From: Rhodospirillaceae bacterium LM-1
Lineage (GTDB): Bacteria > Pseudomonadota > Alphaproteobacteria > Rhodospirillales > WMHbin7
Direction of reading: 5' to 3'
Assembly: GCA_902725215.1 (NCBI GenBank)
Contig: CACUVI010000001.1
Span: forward strand, 186,001 to 250,000
DNA length: 64,000 nt
Shown here: in pieces, positions 1 through 9,444 of the stretch
Layout: each line of letters opens with the position of its first letter
Position numbering within the stretch: position 1 is the stretch's first letter
Program-made: the position numbers and the translations under genes
Notes under the pieces: model-generated
Databases searched by the model: none
Seen by the model: the letters and a program-made list of their open reading frames with translations, nothing else
What the model was told of the DNA's origin: nothing

Positions 1-275
1 ACCGAACGATGGATGCCTAGGCGCTTGATCAGCCAGTTGAGCGCGAAGGGAACGAAGAAGGCCTTGAAAATAAGGGCGATGGCGGCGGTAACGTATAAGT
101 GCGGCGAATTCTGGATATAGGCCTGCCAAGCGGCGGCGATCGACAAGGCGCCCGCCTGGAAGGCGAAGGTGGTGAGCACCGATTTGATGCGCCGCTGATA
201 AAGAAGTTGGAAGCCGAACAGCAACACCATGGCGCCGATCAGATGGGCGGTGTCGTACTGCATGGCGCGATCCAT
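1..275 (-). CDS. hyfE: Hydrogenase-4 membrane subunit E (partial, 3' end outside window)
   Basis: Only the first 91 codons lie in the window; the gene runs off the left edge. The translation begins MDRAMQYDTAHLIG and alternates hydrophobic helices with short polar turns (LIGAMVLLFGFQLL, then ALIFKAFFVPFAL). This is the pattern of the small NuoK-related HyfE subunit of group 4 membrane-bound [NiFe] hydrogenases. The start ATG (275-273) overlaps the hyfC stop by one base (TGATG), so translation is probably coupled. Family assignment rests on the hyfB-hyfC-hyfE order as well as on sequence character. The catalytic subunits should lie beyond the left edge, which cannot be checked here. Confidence 0.75.
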   Translation of the reverse strand, partial: MDRAMQYDTAHLIGAMVLLFGFQLLYQRRIKSVLTTFAFQAGALSIAAAWQAYIQNSPHLYVTAAIALIFKAFFVPFALNWLIKRLGIHRS

Positions 276-1228
276 CACACGGCCTCCGATACGTAAAGAA
301 CCAAAGTCGCCAGCAGCGACAGCAAGAGCGCGCCGCCCAGGAAATCGGCGTAACGAAAAACACGCATCTTGGCGATCACGGTTTCGAACAGGCCCAGCAG
401 GGCGGCCAGCGTCATCACTTTGAAACCATAGGCGAACAGGCCGATGACCAGACCTTCCAGCCCCTTGCCGGATTGGCTGATTCCCCAAGGCATGAAGATG
501 CAGGAGATCAGCGAGATATAAAGCATCAGACGGACCATGGCGGCGGCCTCGATCAGCGCCAGATGGCGTCCGCTATATTCCAGCACCATGGCTTCATGCA
601 CCATGGTCAGTTCCAGGTGGGTGGCCGGATTGTCGATCGGGATTCGCCCATTCTCGGCGATCGCCACCAGAATCATCGCCACCAAGGCCAGTCCCATCGA
701 CACCTGAAGGCCAACGCCGCCCGCCAGCACGAAATCGACGATGCGCGCGGGCGAGGTGGTTCCGGTCAGCAAAGCCAGCGTGAACACCGTCATCAGCATG
801 GCCGGTTCCGCCAGCGAGGCGATCATCATTTCGCGCGATGCGCCCAGACCGCCAAAACTTGTGCCCACATCCAGCCCGGCCAACGCGATCATGAAACGCG
901 CCGCCCCCAGCATGGCGACCAGCGTGATCATGTCTGCGGTGGGAATCAGGACAAGATTGGTCGTGAAGCTGGGGACCAGCGACGCCGCCATCCAGGTGAA
1001 GCCGAAGATCAGATAAGGGGTAATGCGAAACAGCCAACTGGCGTTCTCGGCCAGTACCAGTTCCTTGCGCAGCAAGCGGGCCAGATCGCGATAGGGCTGA
1101 AGCGGCGAGGGGCCTTGGCGTCCGTTCAGCCTAGCCTTGACGAAGCGCACGAAACCGGTCACCAGGGGGGCCGCCCCCAGGCAGATCAATGTTTGCATGA
1201 TTTGCCACAGGATGCTGGTCAGCGTCAT
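275..1228 (-). CDS. hyfC: Hydrogenase-4 subunit C (NuoH-like, complex I subunit 1 family)
   Basis: A 317-residue integral membrane protein of the NuoH/HyfC/HycD family, which anchors the peripheral [NiFe] hydrogenase arm to the membrane. The diagnostic loop ENGRIPIDNPATHLELTMVH is present near residue 220. It is the conserved quinone-site-type loop of the family, followed by an E-rich stretch. About eight hydrophobic segments can be counted. I start it at ATG 1228 (MTLTSILWQ) rather than at the longer open frame, because this ATG overlaps the hyfB stop in a 4-base ATGA junction and the upstream residues are polar and off-family. It lies between hyfB and hyfE, so the three are one operon. Confidence 0.88.
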   Translation of the reverse strand: MTLTSILWQIMQTLICLGAAPLVTGFVRFVKARLNGRQGPSPLQPYRDLARLLRKELVLAENASWLFRITPYLIFGFTWMAASLVPSFTTNLVLIPTADMITLVAMLGAARFMIALAGLDVGTSFGGLGASREMMIASLAEPAMLMTVFTLALLTGTTSPARIVDFVLAGGVGLQVSMGLALVAMILVAIAENGRIPIDNPATHLELTMVHEAMVLEYSGRHLALIEAAAMVRLMLYISLISCIFMPWGISQSGKGLEGLVIGLFAYGFKVMTLAALLGLFETVIAKMRVFRYADFLGGALLLSLLATLVLYVSEAV

Positions 1229-3237
1229 GGCATCACCCGGCGCAGCGCCGCCACCAGCAGCATGATCAGCAAGGTCAGGAACATCATCAGAAGATGACGG
1301 CGCACGGTCATGGTTTGCAGCCGGTTCAAGCGGGTGGACAGATTGGCCACGCCATCCGCCAGCGGTTGGTAAAGGCCGTCCCAAATCAGGTCCTTGATTC
1401 GCACGTCAAGCCTAGCAGGCCTGATTTCGGCGGGCGAGGGCATGTCCACCTCTTCCTTGGCCCTGAAGGCGGTGCTGCCATAGACGCGGCGCAGCGGCTG
1501 GGCGAAGCTGGATGCCGTATATTGGAAGGCCGGGCTTGATTCCTTGTGGCCGCAGTCCCAGGCCGGTGAACGGCGGATGTTGCGCGTGCCGAATCCCTTG
1601 ATGACGATGGCCGTCACCATGATCAGGAACAGCACCGACGCCACCAGAACCGTGCCGGAATAGGAGCCGCGCGTGACGTTGATCGGGGCCAGCCAAGGCC
1701 AGCCCTCGATGATGGTGTCGGACAGTTCGATGCCCATCAGGCTTTGCGCGATATGCGACAGCATCGTCGTGGCCGAAACGGGAACAATGCCCAGAAGCGC
1801 GCACAGGCAGGCCAGCAGGATCAGGGCGGCCCACATGCCCATGGGTGGTTCCGAGGCGGTCTCGGCGGCTTGGCTGCGCGCCCGGCCCAGAAAGACCATG
1901 CCGAAGGCGCGCACGAAGGCGGCGGCGGCCAGGGCGGCCGAGAGGGCCAGCATGGCCGCCACCACGGGCGAGCCGAACTTCATCGCCCAGTTGGGCACTT
2001 TCGGCCCCAGGAACAGGGTTTGCAGGATCAGCCATTCCGAGACGAAACCGTTCAGCGGCGGCAGGGCCGAGATCGCCGCCGCTCCCACCAGAAAGGCGGC
2101 AGCCGTGATCGGCATGCGATGAATCAGGCCGCCCAGCTTTTCGATATTCCGCTCGTGGGTGGCGTGCAGGACCGCCCCGGCACCCAGGAACAGCAGGCCT
2201 TTCATCACCGAATGGTTCAGCATGTGGTAAAGGCTGGCCGCCAGGGCCAGGGCAGCATAGGGCAGCAAGCCCGATCCCTTGAAAGCCAGGGCGACGCCCA
2301 GTCCGATCAGGGCGACGCCGATATTCTCGACGGTGGAATAGGCCAGCAGACGCTTAAGGTCGGTCTGAATCAGGGCGTAAAGAATTCCCACCACCGCCGT
2401 AACGCCCCCGGTGGCCATGATGACGGCGCCCCACCACCAAGCGGGCGTGGGTCCGAAATCGAATAGAATCCGGGCCAGAATATACAACGCCACCTTGGTC
2501 ATGACGCCGCTCATCAGCGCCGAAACATGGCTGGGAGCCGCTGGATGGGCCAAAGGCAGCCAAGCATGCAACGGAACCAGCCCCGCCTTCGAACCGGCCC
2601 CCAGCAAGCCCAGCAGAACGACCAGCGAAGATTGCCAGCCATTCAGTTTGGCTTGGCGCAGCGCATCGAAATCATAGCCGCCGCCGGCCTGCGCCAGGAT
2701 GCCGAAGGCGCCCAACAGGCAGAAGGTGCCGAACAAGGCCATCATCAGATAGGTGAAAGCCGCCTTGCGGTTTTCCTCTTCCTCATGGTCGGCCAGCACC
2801 AGCAGCCAGGACGAAGCCGACATGAATTCCCAGGAAACCAGGAAGGAAAAGGCGTCGTCCGACAAAAGTGCTAAGTTCATACCCGCCAGGAACATGGGGT
2901 AGGCCACCGCCACGCGGGCCGGATGCGTCAGATGCCTGACATAGCTAATGCCGAACAGCGACGCCATCACGGCGCCCAGATTGACGATGACCAGGAAGAA
3001 GCCCGAGAAGGCGTCGATGCGGAAATGGGCCTTCAGCCAGGGCAGGCCGACCGGCAAGACGGCGACATCCACGCCGCCCTTCATCACGCTTAGGATGCCG
3101 ATGGTGCCCAAGACAAGCGAGACCCCCAAACATCCCGCATGGACAAGCGAAGGCGCCGCCTTCTGGCGATGGGCCAGCATGGCCAGCACCGCCAGAAACG
3201 GAAAGACAGCCACCGCAAGCAAGGCTTGCGCTGTCAT
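1225..3237 (-). CDS. hyfB: Hydrogenase-4 subunit B (NuoL/M/N-like proton-pumping subunit)
   Basis: A 670-residue antiporter-like membrane protein of the HyfB/HycC family, predicted to couple hydrogenase electron flow to ion translocation. Some fourteen or more hydrophobic helices are visible. The central part contains HAWLPLAHPAAPSHVSALMS, the conserved lysine/histidine-rich transmembrane signature of NuoL/M/N proteins. The C-terminal segment WDCGHKESSPAFQYTASSFA followed by QPLRRVYG is characteristic of HyfB rather than NuoL. The start at 3237 has a strong Shine-Dalgarno (AGGAGGTC) just upstream. It is the first gene of the visible hydrogenase operon and is divergent from msrA. Confidence 0.9.
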   Translation of the reverse strand: MTAQALLAVAVFPFLAVLAMLAHRQKAAPSLVHAGCLGVSLVLGTIGILSVMKGGVDVAVLPVGLPWLKAHFRIDAFSGFFLVIVNLGAVMASLFGISYVRHLTHPARVAVAYPMFLAGMNLALLSDDAFSFLVSWEFMSASSWLLVLADHEEEENRKAAFTYLMMALFGTFCLLGAFGILAQAGGGYDFDALRQAKLNGWQSSLVVLLGLLGAGSKAGLVPLHAWLPLAHPAAPSHVSALMSGVMTKVALYILARILFDFGPTPAWWWGAVIMATGGVTAVVGILYALIQTDLKRLLAYSTVENIGVALIGLGVALAFKGSGLLPYAALALAASLYHMLNHSVMKGLLFLGAGAVLHATHERNIEKLGGLIHRMPITAAAFLVGAAAISALPPLNGFVSEWLILQTLFLGPKVPNWAMKFGSPVVAAMLALSAALAAAAFVRAFGMVFLGRARSQAAETASEPPMGMWAALILLACLCALLGIVPVSATTMLSHIAQSLMGIELSDTIIEGWPWLAPINVTRGSYSGTVLVASVLFLIMVTAIVIKGFGTRNIRRSPAWDCGHKESSPAFQYTASSFAQPLRRVYGSTAFRAKEEVDMPSPAEIRPARLDVRIKDLIWDGLYQPLADGVANLSTRLNRLQTMTVRRHLLMMFLTLLIMLLVAALRRVMP

Positions 3238-3428
3238 ATCGACCTCCTCAGTCTGGGGATTCTGTCATCGAAAGACGGCAGGATCGGCCAACATCATAGA
3301 ACCCGCGTCGCCCTGGCTGCAAGCGGTACGAGCAAGAAAGTTGCGCAGAGCCACTTGGCTGGGCGGATCAGCCTCCCATATGACCAGAACGGCCTTTGTT
3401 TATTTGGCCTGAAAAGGGAGAATCGAAG

Positions 3429-4091
3429 ATGAAATCGATTTTTGGCTTATTGCCAGCCGCTGCCTTGGTCTGCGGACTTGGCGAGGCGCAGGCGGTCCCG
3501 CTGCCCGATCCAGAATTGGACGCGCCCAAGTTGTCGCAGGACAAGTCCGAACCGAAATCGATCGTGCTGGCGGGTGGGTGCTTCTGGGGCGTTCAAGCCG
3601 TCTTCCAGCATGTTAAAGGCGTAACGCAGGCCATTTCAGGCTATGCCGGGGGGGCGCAGGCCACGGCCAGATACGAACTGGTGTCTGGCGGTGGAACCGG
3701 CCACGCCGAGTCGGTGCTGGTGATCTACGATCCCAGTTTGATCACGTTGGGAAAGTTGCTGAAGGTCTTCTTCTCGGTCGTCCACAATCCGACCGAATTG
3801 AACCGCCAGGGGCCGGACACCGGCACCCAATACCGTTCGGCGATTTTCCCGTCCGACGACGAGCAAGACCGGATCGCCCGAGCATATATTTTACAACTGG
3901 ATCGGAGCAAGATCTTCAAGCGGCCCATCGCCACCGTGGTCGAACCCTTGCGGAAATTCTATCCAGCCGAATCCTATCACCAGAATTATGTGCGCCAGCA
4001 TCCCGAAAGCGCCTATGTCGCCATGCACGATCTGCCGAAGGTCGCCAATCTGGGCAAGGCGTATCCAGAATTGCTGGCCGTCAGCCGATAG
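3429..4091 (+). CDS. msrA: Peptide-methionine (S)-S-oxide reductase, exported form
   Basis: Reduces methionine-S-sulfoxide in oxidised proteins. The 220-residue product carries the MsrA active site GGCFWGV near residue 49. Downstream family features GYAGG, GHAE, YDP and GTQYRS, and the C-terminal YHQNY, are also present. The N-terminus MKSIFGLLPAAALVCGLGEA is a signal peptide ending in AQA, so this copy should work in the periplasm, unlike the usual cytosolic MsrA. I use ATG 3429, behind a purine-rich AAGGGAG, because an upstream in-frame start would bury the signal peptide. The 3' end overlaps the convergent glutathione S-transferase gene by 11 bases. Confidence 0.92.
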   Translation: MKSIFGLLPAAALVCGLGEAQAVPLPDPELDAPKLSQDKSEPKSIVLAGGCFWGVQAVFQHVKGVTQAISGYAGGAQATARYELVSGGGTGHAESVLVIYDPSLITLGKLLKVFFSVVHNPTELNRQGPDTGTQYRSAIFPSDDEQDRIARAYILQLDRSKIFKRPIATVVEPLRKFYPAESYHQNYVRQHPESAYVAMHDLPKVANLGKAYPELLAVSR

Positions 4092-4725
4092 CGGCCAAAA
4101 CTTCCGCTCTTGCGCCGTCTTGCCATTCCTGCATGGCGGGCAGGGACCAAACGGCATCCATATAGGTCTGTACGGTGGGGCTGGTCTTGACGCCGTAGGT
4201 GGTGAAGCGGGTCACGACGGGGGCGTACATAGCGTCGGCAATCGAGAACTTCCCGAACAGGAAGGGACCGCCCTTGCCGAAGCGGCTGCGGCATTCCTCC
4301 CACAAGGATTGAATGCGCTGAATGTCGTCCTTGGCGATGTCAACCCCTTCATGGTTGGCGGGGCGTCCCATGATGTCCATTGGGCAATTCTTGCGCAAGG
4401 TTGCGAATCCGGAATGCATTTCGCAACAGACGCTGCGCGCGATGGCGCGGGTTTTTTCGTCTTGCGGCCAAAGCTGGTCTTCGGGATGACGCTCGGCGAT
4501 ATATTCAAGAATGGCCAGCGATTCCCAGATCGCCAGACCATGATGCAACAGCACCGGCACTTTGCCCGAGGGCGAATGTTTGAGGATTTGCGCCTTGGCG
4601 TCGGGGGCGCGCAGATTGACCGTTTCCGCATGGAAGGGAATGGCGGCCACCTTCAAGCCAAGCCAGGGACGCAACGACCAGGACGAGGTGTTGAAGTTTC
4701 CGATGACCAACGTGTAGGTGCTCAT
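4081..4725 (-). CDS. Glutathione S-transferase family protein
   Basis: A 214-residue two-domain GST. The N-terminal thioredoxin-like domain reads LVIGNFNTSSWSLRPWLGLK, with Ser residues at the expected catalytic position, then SGKVPVLLHHG (cis-Pro loop) and IWESLAILEYIAE (the E-S glutathione gamma-Glu site). The helical C-terminal domain has FSIADAMYAPVV, the conserved N-capping/Asp motif. Start ATG 4725 is chosen because a consensus AGGAGGG lies 6 bases upstream; the open frame extends about 107 residues further but without family character. Substrate unknown. Divergent from the aminopeptidase gene; it converges on and overlaps msrA. Confidence 0.88.
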   Translation of the reverse strand: MSTYTLVIGNFNTSSWSLRPWLGLKVAAIPFHAETVNLRAPDAKAQILKHSPSGKVPVLLHHGLAIWESLAILEYIAERHPEDQLWPQDEKTRAIARSVCCEMHSGFATLRKNCPMDIMGRPANHEGVDIAKDDIQRIQSLWEECRSRFGKGGPFLFGKFSIADAMYAPVVTRFTTYGVKTSPTVQTYMDAVWSLPAMQEWQDGARAEVLAAIG

Positions 4726-4798
4726 GCTTCCCTCCTTGCATTTCGCCTTATTCCCTACATGATGGGAGAAGGAAAAGCGACTCTCAAGGTTTGAAATC

Positions 4799-6187
4799 AT
4801 GACGCCATCTTTCGGTCTGGTCACGAAATCGGTCGCCGCCATTCCCATTCTGGCCTTCAGCGAGGACAGTTTGAAGGCTTGGCTGAAGCGCCAACCGGCG
4901 CCGACGCGAAACTGGGTGGCTTCGCATGATTTTTGCGCCAAGCCAGGAACCGTTCTGGCTTTGCCGTCGTCCAAAGGCGCTATTTCGCATGTTCTGGCGG
5001 GTCTGGCCGACCTTGACTCGCCATGGGAATGGGCGGCTTTGCCCAAGCTGTTGCCCGCAGGCCTTTACCGCATCGATGGACGCTTGAAGGCCAGCGAAGC
5101 CAGCCGGGCGGCGCTTGGTTGGGCGCTGGGAAATTACGGTTTCGACAATTTCAAAAGCAAGCCGACGGCAAGGCCATTGGCGCGTCTGATTTGGCCGCAA
5201 GGCGCCGACAGGGCCGAGGTAACGGCGCAGGCCGAGGCAGTTTGTCTGGTGCGCGATCTGGTCAACCGGCCCGCATCGCATCTTGGTCCCTTCGAATTGG
5301 TGGGCGAGGCTCGCAAGCTGGCCCGCAGGCACGGCGCCGTTTGCCGCGTGATTTCAGGAGCAGCCCTTTTGCAAAAGGGTTATCCCGCCATTTATGCCGT
5401 TGGCAAGGGCAGCGCGCGCCCGCCCGCTTTGATCGATCTTGCCTGGGGCAGGCCCAGCCATCCTTTGCTCGCGCTTGTCGGCAAGGGCGTGTGTTTCGAT
5501 TCCGGCGGCCTTGATCTCAAGCCGTCTTCGGCCATGAAACTGATGAAGAAGGATATGGGCGGGGCTGCGCATGCGCTTGGCTTGGCGCATCTGGTCATGG
5601 CGGCCAAACTGCCGGTGCGCCTTCGTGTGCTGATACCTGCGGTCGAGAACATGCCGGGTCCGAACGCCATGCGTCCGATGGATGTTTTGCAAACCCGAAA
5701 GGGGCTGACGGTCGAAGTGGGCAACACCGATGCCGAAGGACGCTTGATCCTTGCCGACGCTTTGTTCGAAGCGGCCAAAGGCAAGCCCGATCTGCTGCTT
5801 GATTTTGCAACTTTGACAGGCGCTGCGCGCTCGGCCCTGGGGCCTGATTTGCCCGCCTTGTTCTCGAATGACGACAGGTTGGCGGAGGGGCTGTTGCAGG
5901 CAGGCCAGGCCGAACATGATCCGATGTGGCGCTTGCCCTTATGGGCGGCTTACGACGAGATGCTGAAAAGCAAGTCTGCCGATGTGAACAGCGCGCCCGA
6001 TTCGCCCTTTGCCGGGGCCATCACGGCGGCCCTTTTCTTGCAGCGTTTCGTCGCCAAGGAAATTTCCTGGGCGCATCTGGATTTGTTCTCGTGGAACGCC
6101 AGCGATCGACCGGGACGCCCGGCGGGCGGCGAGGCCATGGCCTTGCGGGCTGCCTACGCCATGTTGAAAAAGCGTTACAAAAAATAA
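4799..6187 (+). CDS. Leucyl aminopeptidase family protein (M17)
   Basis: A 462-residue cytosolic metallo-aminopeptidase of family M17. The C-terminal catalytic domain shows GKGVCFDSGGLDLKP, the MKKDMGGAA metal/bicarbonate segment, and the signature NTDAEGRLILADAL, containing the Asp and Glu dinuclear-zinc ligands. The N-terminal domain (about residues 1-150) is shorter and more divergent than in PepA. This is the subtype common in alphaproteobacteria that is often placed beside an NlpC/P60 hydrolase; here it is followed instead by a MarR regulator. Starts 73 bases from the divergent GST gene. Confidence 0.9.
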   Translation: MTPSFGLVTKSVAAIPILAFSEDSLKAWLKRQPAPTRNWVASHDFCAKPGTVLALPSSKGAISHVLAGLADLDSPWEWAALPKLLPAGLYRIDGRLKASEASRAALGWALGNYGFDNFKSKPTARPLARLIWPQGADRAEVTAQAEAVCLVRDLVNRPASHLGPFELVGEARKLARRHGAVCRVISGAALLQKGYPAIYAVGKGSARPPALIDLAWGRPSHPLLALVGKGVCFDSGGLDLKPSSAMKLMKKDMGGAAHALGLAHLVMAAKLPVRLRVLIPAVENMPGPNAMRPMDVLQTRKGLTVEVGNTDAEGRLILADALFEAAKGKPDLLLDFATLTGAARSALGPDLPALFSNDDRLAEGLLQAGQAEHDPMWRLPLWAAYDEMLKSKSADVNSAPDSPFAGAITAALFLQRFVAKEISWAHLDLFSWNASDRPGRPAGGEAMALRAAYAMLKKRYKK

Positions 6188-6190
6188 TCG

Positions 6191-6205
6191 CCAGATTCCA
6201 TCTGG
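6191..6205. promoter_or_regulatory. Inverted repeat upstream of marR-like gene
   Basis: CCAGAT-TCC-ATCTGG is a perfect 6-base inverted repeat with a 3-base centre, lying between the aminopeptidase stop and the MarR-family start. Together with the palindrome 12 bases further on it could be an operator for the adjacent regulator. It could also act as a small hairpin, but no T-tract follows, so it is not a convincing terminator. Confidence 0.35.
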
Positions 6206-6216
6206 ACAATTCGAAA

Positions 6217-6230
6217 CCGTAACGTTACGG
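6217..6230. promoter_or_regulatory. Perfect 14-base palindrome, candidate MarR operator
   Basis: CCGTAACGTTACGG is a perfect palindrome ending 7 bases before the ATG of the MarR-family gene. MarR proteins commonly bind 16-20 base palindromes in their own promoters, so autorepression is a reasonable inference. No good -10/-35 pair could be placed with confidence. Confidence 0.45.
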
Positions 6231-6237
6231 TCGCGTC

Positions 6238-6609
6238 ATGGGGATACAGCTGAAACCGGTTCAAGCCCTCGATCTTTGGCGAGGGGCTATCGTTGAGAGC
6301 GTGCGCCGCGATGCGCCCGACTTGTCGGCGCGTCAGATGGCTTTGTTGCTGACGGTCTATCTGACCGTTCCGCCGCATACGGTGCGCGGCCTTGCCCAAT
6401 CCCTCAATATTTCGAAGCCAGCGGTCAGCCGCGCCCTTGATCGTTTGGGCGATTTGGGCTTGGTCAAGCGCAAGCTGGACGAAACCGACCGGCGCAGCGT
6501 GTTGGTGCAACGCACGGTTAAGGGATCGGTCTTCCTGCGCGAGTTCGGCGATATCGTGGTAACTGCCGCGCAAGATTGCCAAGAACACGAGTCCGGATCT
6601 GGAAATTAG
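6238..6609 (+). CDS. MarR-family transcriptional regulator
   Basis: A 123-residue winged-helix protein. The recognition region reads TVRGLAQSLNISKPAVSRALDRLGDLGLVKRKLDETDRRS: helix-turn-helix, then the wing with the conserved D-x-R-S motif typical of MarR. N- and C-terminal dimerisation helices are short. Effector and targets are unknown. Two inverted repeats immediately upstream suggest autoregulation. Its stop overlaps the stop of the convergent SixA-type gene by four bases (TTAG). Confidence 0.85.
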   Translation: MGIQLKPVQALDLWRGAIVESVRRDAPDLSARQMALLLTVYLTVPPHTVRGLAQSLNISKPAVSRALDRLGDLGLVKRKLDETDRRSVLVQRTVKGSVFLREFGDIVVTAAQDCQEHESGSGN

Positions 6610-7160
6610 GCTTCCAAATCCTTTGGTCGCACGAAGGCTTCAAGCCTGCATGTTTCCTCGGCCAAGGATGACCAACCATCGCCTTGATACCTGAGTACGG
6701 CCAGCGCTCCGGTGGGGAACTTGTCCTTCATGCGGGCCAGTCCTTCATCGTCGCCGCCCGCCATCGGTTTCGCCAGGGCCAGGGCCAAGCGCTCGATGCC
6801 GGGATTGTGTCCCACCACCAGCAAGGAAACGGGATCGTCCTTCAACTTCTGAATGCGCTCCAGCAATTCCTGATGCGATATCAGATAAAGATCCTTGGGA
6901 TAGCTGGCCTTCAAGCCGGGAATCAAACCTGCCAGGGCCTTGAATGTTTGTTTGGTGCGAAGGGCGGGCGAGCAAAGACAGCGCTCGGGCTTGAAACCCT
7001 GGCTTTCGAACAGAGCCGCCATTTTCAGGGCGTCCGATTCGCCGCGTTCGCTGAGTGCGCGACCGAAATCGCCGTCGTCGCGCCCATCGGGAACGGCCTT
7101 GGCATGTCTAAGCAGGAAAAGATAGCGGGCCTTGGCGGCCTGTTTGGCGCGGGCGGGCAT
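6606..7160 (-). CDS. SixA-type histidine phosphatase
   Basis: A 184-residue member of the phosphoglycerate-mutase/histidine phosphatase superfamily. It has the catalytic LLRHAKA (RHG-type motif as RHA) at about residue 18, CSPALRTKQTF in the middle, and a second catalytic histidine in VVGHNPGIE. This arrangement is that of SixA, which dephosphorylates phosphohistidine in Hpt domains or phosphotransferase proteins. The start has GGAGG 7 bases upstream. It is divergent from ppk, so a role near polyphosphate or phospho-signalling is possible but not shown. Confidence 0.85.
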   Translation of the reverse strand: MPARAKQAAKARYLFLLRHAKAVPDGRDDGDFGRALSERGESDALKMAALFESQGFKPERCLCSPALRTKQTFKALAGLIPGLKASYPKDLYLISHQELLERIQKLKDDPVSLLVVGHNPGIERLALALAKPMAGGDDEGLARMKDKFPTGALAVLRYQGDGWSSLAEETCRLEAFVRPKDLEA

Positions 7161-7272
7161 GGCATGGCCTCCGTTACAGACAAAAGACCCGTGGCGTCTA
7201 CCCCGGATTTCCGCCTAATATAGGCCACTTAGTCGAATATCGCGACTCTTCTTCTTGCCCCAGAGAGGCATC

Positions 7273-9444
7273 ATGTCCAAAGACTCCGAAAAGCATAAAG
7301 CCGATCCCGCCGCTTCTGGCGACAATCAGATGGATTTGAAATCGAAGGATCGCTTTATCAACCGCGAGCTTTCCTGGCTGGCCTTCAACACGCGCGTTTT
7401 GGAAGAAGCGGGAAACCCCAGCCATCCATTGCTGGAGCGGCTGCGGTTCTTGTCGATTTCGGCTTCGAACTTGGACGAATTTTACATGGTGCGCGTGGCG
7501 GGCTTGAAAGGCCAAGTCAAGGCGGGCGTGACCACGCCGTCTCAGGAAGGCCATACGCCAGCCCAGCAGTTGGCCGACATCAACCGCGTGGCCAGCGAAT
7601 TGCTGGCCCGCCAGCTTGATTGCTGGAAAACCCTGAGAGAGGAACTGCACGGCAAGGGCGTTCATGTCGTCGGCGAGAATGATCTGACCAAGTCGGACAA
7701 GCGCTGGCTGGAAACCTATTTCATCAATCAGATTTTTCCGGTGCTGACGCCGCTGGCCATCGACCCGGCGCATCCTTTTCCCTTTTTGCCCAATCTGGGA
7801 TTCGCGATGATCTTGCATCTGTCCAAGGGCGGCGAAGGCGAGGCGCTGCGCGCCCTGGTGCCCTTGCCCCATCAGGTCGAGCGCGTGATCCGTTTGCCCG
7901 GCGATGAAATTCGTTTCATCTTTTTGGAAGAGGTCGTCAGCCTGTTCCTTGATCACCTCTTCCCCGGCTTCAAGGTTCTGGCCAAGGGATTGTTCCGCGT
8001 CATCCGCGACAGCGAAATCGACATCGACGACGAAGCTGAAGATTTGGTGCGCGTGTTCGAAAGCGCTTTGAAGCGCAGGCGCAGGGGCCATTGCATCCGT
8101 CTGACCATCAATTCCGGACTGCCCGAGGATTTGCGCAAGATCGTTTTCGAGGAGATGGACGCCGCCGACGACGACATCTTTATTCTCGACGGCTTGCTTG
8201 GCATCGTCGATGTGCGCCAGATCATCACCGACGAGCGGCCCGACTTGCTGTTCAAGCCCTACAACGCCCGCTTCCCCGAACGCGTGCGCGATTTCGGCGG
8301 CGATTGTTTTGCCGCCATCAGCAAGAAGGACATCGTGGTCCACCATCCTTTCGAAAGTTTCGATGTGGTGGTGCAGTTCCTGAGACAGGCGGCCATGGAC
8401 CCGCAGGTGGTGGCGATCAAGCAGACCTTGTACCGCACCAGCAAGGAATCGCCCATCGTCAAGGCGTTGGTCGAGGCCGCCGAGGCGGGCAAGTCGGTCA
8501 CCGCCATGGTCGAGTTGAAGGCCCGATTCGATGAAGAAGCCAACATTCGCTGGGCGCGCGATCTTGAAGCGGCTGGCGCGCAGGTGGTGTTCGGATTCAT
8601 GGAGCTGAAGACGCACGCCAAGATTTCGCAAGTGGTCCGCCGCGAACAAGGCGGGCTTCGCAGCTATGTGCATTTCGGGACCGGCAACTATCATCCAATC
8701 ACGGCCAAGGTCTATACAGACCTATCCTTCTTTACTTGCGACGAAGCCCTGTCGCGCGATGCCGCCAAGGCCTTCAACTACATGACCGGTTATGCGGTGC
8801 CGGAAGGCATGGAAAAGCTGGCCATCGCGCCCTTGGGCATTCGCAGCAAGATACTGGGACTAATCGAGGAAGAGATCGAACATGCCAAGGCAGGCCGACC
8901 GGCCGCCATCTGGGTCAAGATGAACTCGTTGGTCGATAAGAAGTTGATCGACGCCTTGTATCACGCAAGCCAAGCTGGCGTGCAGATTGATCTGATCGTG
9001 CGCGGCATATGCTGCCTGCGTCCCGGCGTGCCCGGCTTGTCCGAGAATATCCGGGTCAAAAGCATCGTCGGGCGTTACCTGGAGCATTCGCGCGTCATCG
9101 CCTTTGGCAACGGGGCCAAGATGCCGTCGCGCCAAGCAAAGATATTCATATCCTCGGCAGATTGGATGCAGCGAAACATGGATTGGCGCGTCGAAACGCT
9201 GGTTCCCATCGAGAACACCACCGTCCACCGCCAGATTCTTGACCAGATCATGGTGGCGAATTTGAAAGACGTGGCGCAAAGCTGGACGCTTGATTCCAGC
9301 GGCAATTACACGCGCCTCGATCACAAGGGCGAGAAGTTTTCGGCCCATACCTATTTCATGACCAATCCCAGCTTATCTGGCCGCGGCAGCGCCACGTCGC
9401 GCGGCAAGCCCGCGCCAAAACTGATGCTGGGAGAGAGTGGATGA
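7273..9444 (+). CDS. ppk: Polyphosphate kinase 1
   Basis: Makes polyphosphate reversibly from ATP. The 723-residue product shows the PPK1 N-domain signature [20 protein letters not shown] and [16 protein letters not shown], an H1 domain, and the C1/C2 domains with [31 protein letters not shown], the catalytic-histidine segment [10 protein letters not shown], and a second catalytic region around YLEHSRV. I take ATG 7273 (AGAGAGGC upstream) over a TTG 18 bases earlier. Its stop overlaps the ppx start by four bases (ATGA), so both are one operon. Confidence 0.95.
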   Translation: MSKDSEKHKADPAASGDNQMDLKSKDRFINRELSWLAFNTRVLEEAGNPSHPLLERLRFLSISASNLDEFYMVRVAGLKGQVKAGVTTPSQEGHTPAQQLADINRVASELLARQLDCWKTLREELHGKGVHVVGENDLTKSDKRWLETYFINQIFPVLTPLAIDPAHPFPFLPNLGFAMILHLSKGGEGEALRALVPLPHQVERVIRLPGDEIRFIFLEEVVSLFLDHLFPGFKVLAKGLFRVIRDSEIDIDDEAEDLVRVFESALKRRRRGHCIRLTINSGLPEDLRKIVFEEMDAADDDIFILDGLLGIVDVRQIITDERPDLLFKPYNARFPERVRDFGGDCFAAISKKDIVVHHPFESFDVVVQFLRQAAMDPQVVAIKQTLYRTSKESPIVKALVEAAEAGKSVTAMVELKARFDEEANIRWARDLEAAGAQVVFGFMELKTHAKISQVVRREQGGLRSYVHFGTGNYHPITAKVYTDLSFFTCDEALSRDAAKAFNYMTGYAVPEGMEKLAIAPLGIRSKILGLIEEEIEHAKAGRPAAIWVKMNSLVDKKLIDALYHASQAGVQIDLIVRGICCLRPGVPGLSENIRVKSIVGRYLEHSRVIAFGNGAKMPSRQAKIFISSADWMQRNMDWRVETLVPIENTTVHRQILDQIMVANLKDVAQSWTLDSSGNYTRLDHKGEKFSAHTYFMTNPSLSGRGSATSRGKPAPKLMLGESG

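Noticed and set aside
7198-8694. 498-codon open frame on the minus strand inside ppk
   Set aside because: It is the antisense shadow of a GC-rich gene. Composition is His/Gln/Gly/Ala-heavy with no domain, while ppk on the other strand has full family motifs.
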